The position numbers and the translations under genes were made by a program. The notes beneath the pieces are model-generated. The model did not search any database. It was not told the DNA's origin and was given only the letters and a program-made list of their open reading frames with translations. 16,197 bases of DNA from Rubrobacter sp. (GTDB taxonomy: Bacteria > Actinomycetota > Rubrobacteria > Rubrobacterales > Rubrobacteraceae): assembly GCA_013817025.1 (NCBI GenBank), contig JACDDK010000006.1, positions 1-16,197 of the forward strand, given 5' to 3'. This document shows, in pieces, positions 15,253 to 16,197 of the stretch (its first letter is position 1; each line of letters starts with the position of its first letter).

Positions 15253-15305
15253 GTTACGAAACGGTAACGTTTGCACTAAGTTTTCGTTATGCTCGGCCCG
15301 CCGAG
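15253..15305. repeat. Two small inverted repeats in the atpC-murA gap
   Basis: The non-coding stretch 15174-15308 holds GTTAC/GTAAC (15253-15257 and 15264-15268, six-base loop) and CTCGGC/GCCGAG (15292-15297 and 15300-15305, two-base loop). The second starts just after the atpC stop but is followed on the minus strand by CATAACGAAAAC, not by T residues, and its loop is very tight, so it is a poor terminator. I found no convincing murA promoter; murA may be read through from the atp genes. Confidence 0.3.
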
Positions 15306-15308
15306 GCT

Positions 15309-15755
15309 CTAGCCGTTGCCGTACCTATGCGCAACGTGGGTCAGGTTCTCCCCCATGCGCCGCCGACGCTCTATGTCGCCGCGCACTCTATCACTATCCT
15401 CGGCGTCCTCCGAGACCTCCGACAACTCGCGTTCGGCCTCTTCCACCCGGTTGCCGGCCTCGTCCACGTCGATCTCATCAGCCACCACCGCTTCTTCGAC
15501 CAGCACTTGCACCAGGTTTTCGGAGACCTTGAAGAAGCCGTCGGAGGTGGCGAAGACGTGCCGCTCCTCACCCTCCTTGACGCGGACTTCCCCGATCTCG
15601 ACGCTGGAGACCAGCGGCTCGTGGTTCACCATCACCCCGAGGTCACCGTCGGCTATGCGGGCGACGATGAGGTCGGCCTCGCCGTCGTAGACGATCCCCT
15701 CGGGCGTGATGATCCGGCAGAAAAGCTGCCGCCCCTCGTCCCTACTCTCCGACAC
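15309..15755 (-). CDS. atpC: ATP synthase F1 epsilon subunit
   Basis: 148 residues. The N-terminal beta-sandwich is clear (CRIITPEGIVYDGEADLIVA, GDLGVMVNHEPLVSSVEIGEVRV, FATSDGFFKV, VQVLVEEAV). It is followed by the two-helix C-terminal domain, which here is strongly charged (VEEAERELSEVSEDAEDSD, then RGDIERRRR). Epsilon is part of the F1 central stalk and in many bacteria brakes ATP hydrolysis. GTG at 15755 overlaps the atpD stop (TAGTG). This is the usual last gene of an atp operon. Confidence 0.93.
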   Translation of the reverse strand: MSESRDEGRQLFCRIITPEGIVYDGEADLIVARIADGDLGVMVNHEPLVSSVEIGEVRVKEGEERHVFATSDGFFKVSENLVQVLVEEAVVADEIDVDEAGNRVEEAERELSEVSEDAEDSDRVRGDIERRRRMGENLTHVAHRYGNG

Positions 15756-16197
15756 TACTTCTTCTCACCCTCGTCGTTGTTGTCCGACTCGCCCGCCGGG
15801 CTATCGCTAGCGGATTGACGAGCTTGCGGCGACTCGTCATCGGTCGGAGAGTCGCTCTCGTCGGAAGATTCCTCGTCAGCCGCTTCTTCGCCAGAGGCTT
15901 CTTCGTTGGAATCATTCTCGGAGGACTCTTCGTCGTCGGAGTCGTCGCCGCCGATGCGCTTGGCCTTCTCGATAGCTTCGTCGATGCTGCCGACAAGGTA
16001 GAAAGCCTGCTCGGGCAGCTCGTCGTGCTTGCCCTCGACGACCTCCTTGAACGACCGGATCGTCTCTTCGAGGTCCGTGAACTTGCCTTCGAGGCCCGTG
16101 AACTGCTCGGCCACGAAGAACGGCTGCGAGAGGAACCGCTGCAACCGCCGCGCCCGACCCACGATGACCTTGTCCTCTTCGGAGAGCTCGTCGATAC
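15755..16197 (-). CDS. atpD: ATP synthase F1 beta subunit, C-terminal part, with acidic tail; cut by window edge
   Basis: 146 residues are visible and the gene runs off the right edge. The conserved beta C-terminal domain is plain: IDELSEEDKVIVGRARRLQR, FLSQPFFVAEQFTG, then QAFYLVGSIDEAIEKAKRI. The catalytic P-loop and Walker B lie outside the window. Ordinary AtpD ends a few residues after EKAK; here about 65 more residues follow (bases 15758-15952), with 27 Asp/Glu, 14 Ser and only three basic residues, likely disordered. The frame is continuous and the stop coincides with the atpC start as TAGTG, so the tail is genuine coding sequence rather than a frameshift artefact. Confidence 0.95.
   Translation of the reverse strand, partial: IDELSEEDKVIVGRARRLQRFLSQPFFVAEQFTGLEGKFTDLEETIRSFKEVVEGKHDELPEQAFYLVGSIDEAIEKAKRIGGDDSDDEESSENDSNEEASGEEAADEESSDESDSPTDDESPQARQSASDSPAGESDNNDEGEKK

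Noticed and set aside
15292..15305. CTCGGC/GCCGAG hairpin after atpC as a terminator
   Set aside because: The two-base loop is too tight and no T-run follows on the minus strand.
1..16197. CRISPR arrays, insertion sequences, tRNA or rRNA genes, toxin-antitoxin or phage-defence systems
   Set aside because: No regularly spaced repeats, transposase motifs or RNA-gene signatures were seen. The Uma2-family protein is a lone putative nuclease without a partner, which is not enough to call a defence system.

Overview
The window is a GC-rich (about 60% by eye) bacterial chromosome segment. Every gene I can support lies on the minus strand, so it reads from right to left. The gene content, frequent TTG and GTG starts, tightly overlapped genes and short actinobacterial-style promoters fit an actinomycete-like, possibly Rubrobacter-like, organism. 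That placement is recognition from memory and has not been tested by a search.

In transcription order the window holds the 3' end of atpD (F1 beta, cut by the right edge); atpC (F1 epsilon); murA (first committed step of peptidoglycan synthesis) with a good rho-independent terminator; an M20 metallopeptidase with a -10 box placed for a leaderless mRNA; then an eleven-gene complex I operon, nuoA-B-C-D-H-I-J-K-L-M-N. After nuoN come a sugar-1-phosphate nucleotidyltransferase with a left-handed beta-helix tail, a Uma2-family putative nuclease, and a comF-type phosphoribosyltransferase cut by the left edge.

The nuo genes encode the quinone-reducing connecting arm (B, C, D, I) and the whole membrane arm (A, H, J, K, L, M, N). 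The NADH-oxidising module NuoE/F/G is not between nuoD and nuoH, nor anywhere else in the window. The operon follows a near-consensus sigma-70-type promoter (TTGAAA, 17 bp, TATATT). Two perfect TGTGAAC elements lie in the promoter spacer and at the predicted transcription start. They match the half-site I recall for Rex, the NADH/NAD+ sensor that controls nuo in Streptomyces. With the F1 ATPase genes 3 kb away, the window is largely an energy-conversion neighbourhood with cell-envelope genes interleaved.

I do not see a defence system, mobile element, CRISPR array, tRNA or rRNA. The points most worth a second look are the missing nuoEFG, the strongly acidic serine-rich tail on the ATP synthase beta subunit, charged low-complexity tails on NuoB and NuoI, a NuoM that departs from the usual WLPDAH-type motif, and the Rex-like half-sites. 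No gap between genes exceeds 300 bases.
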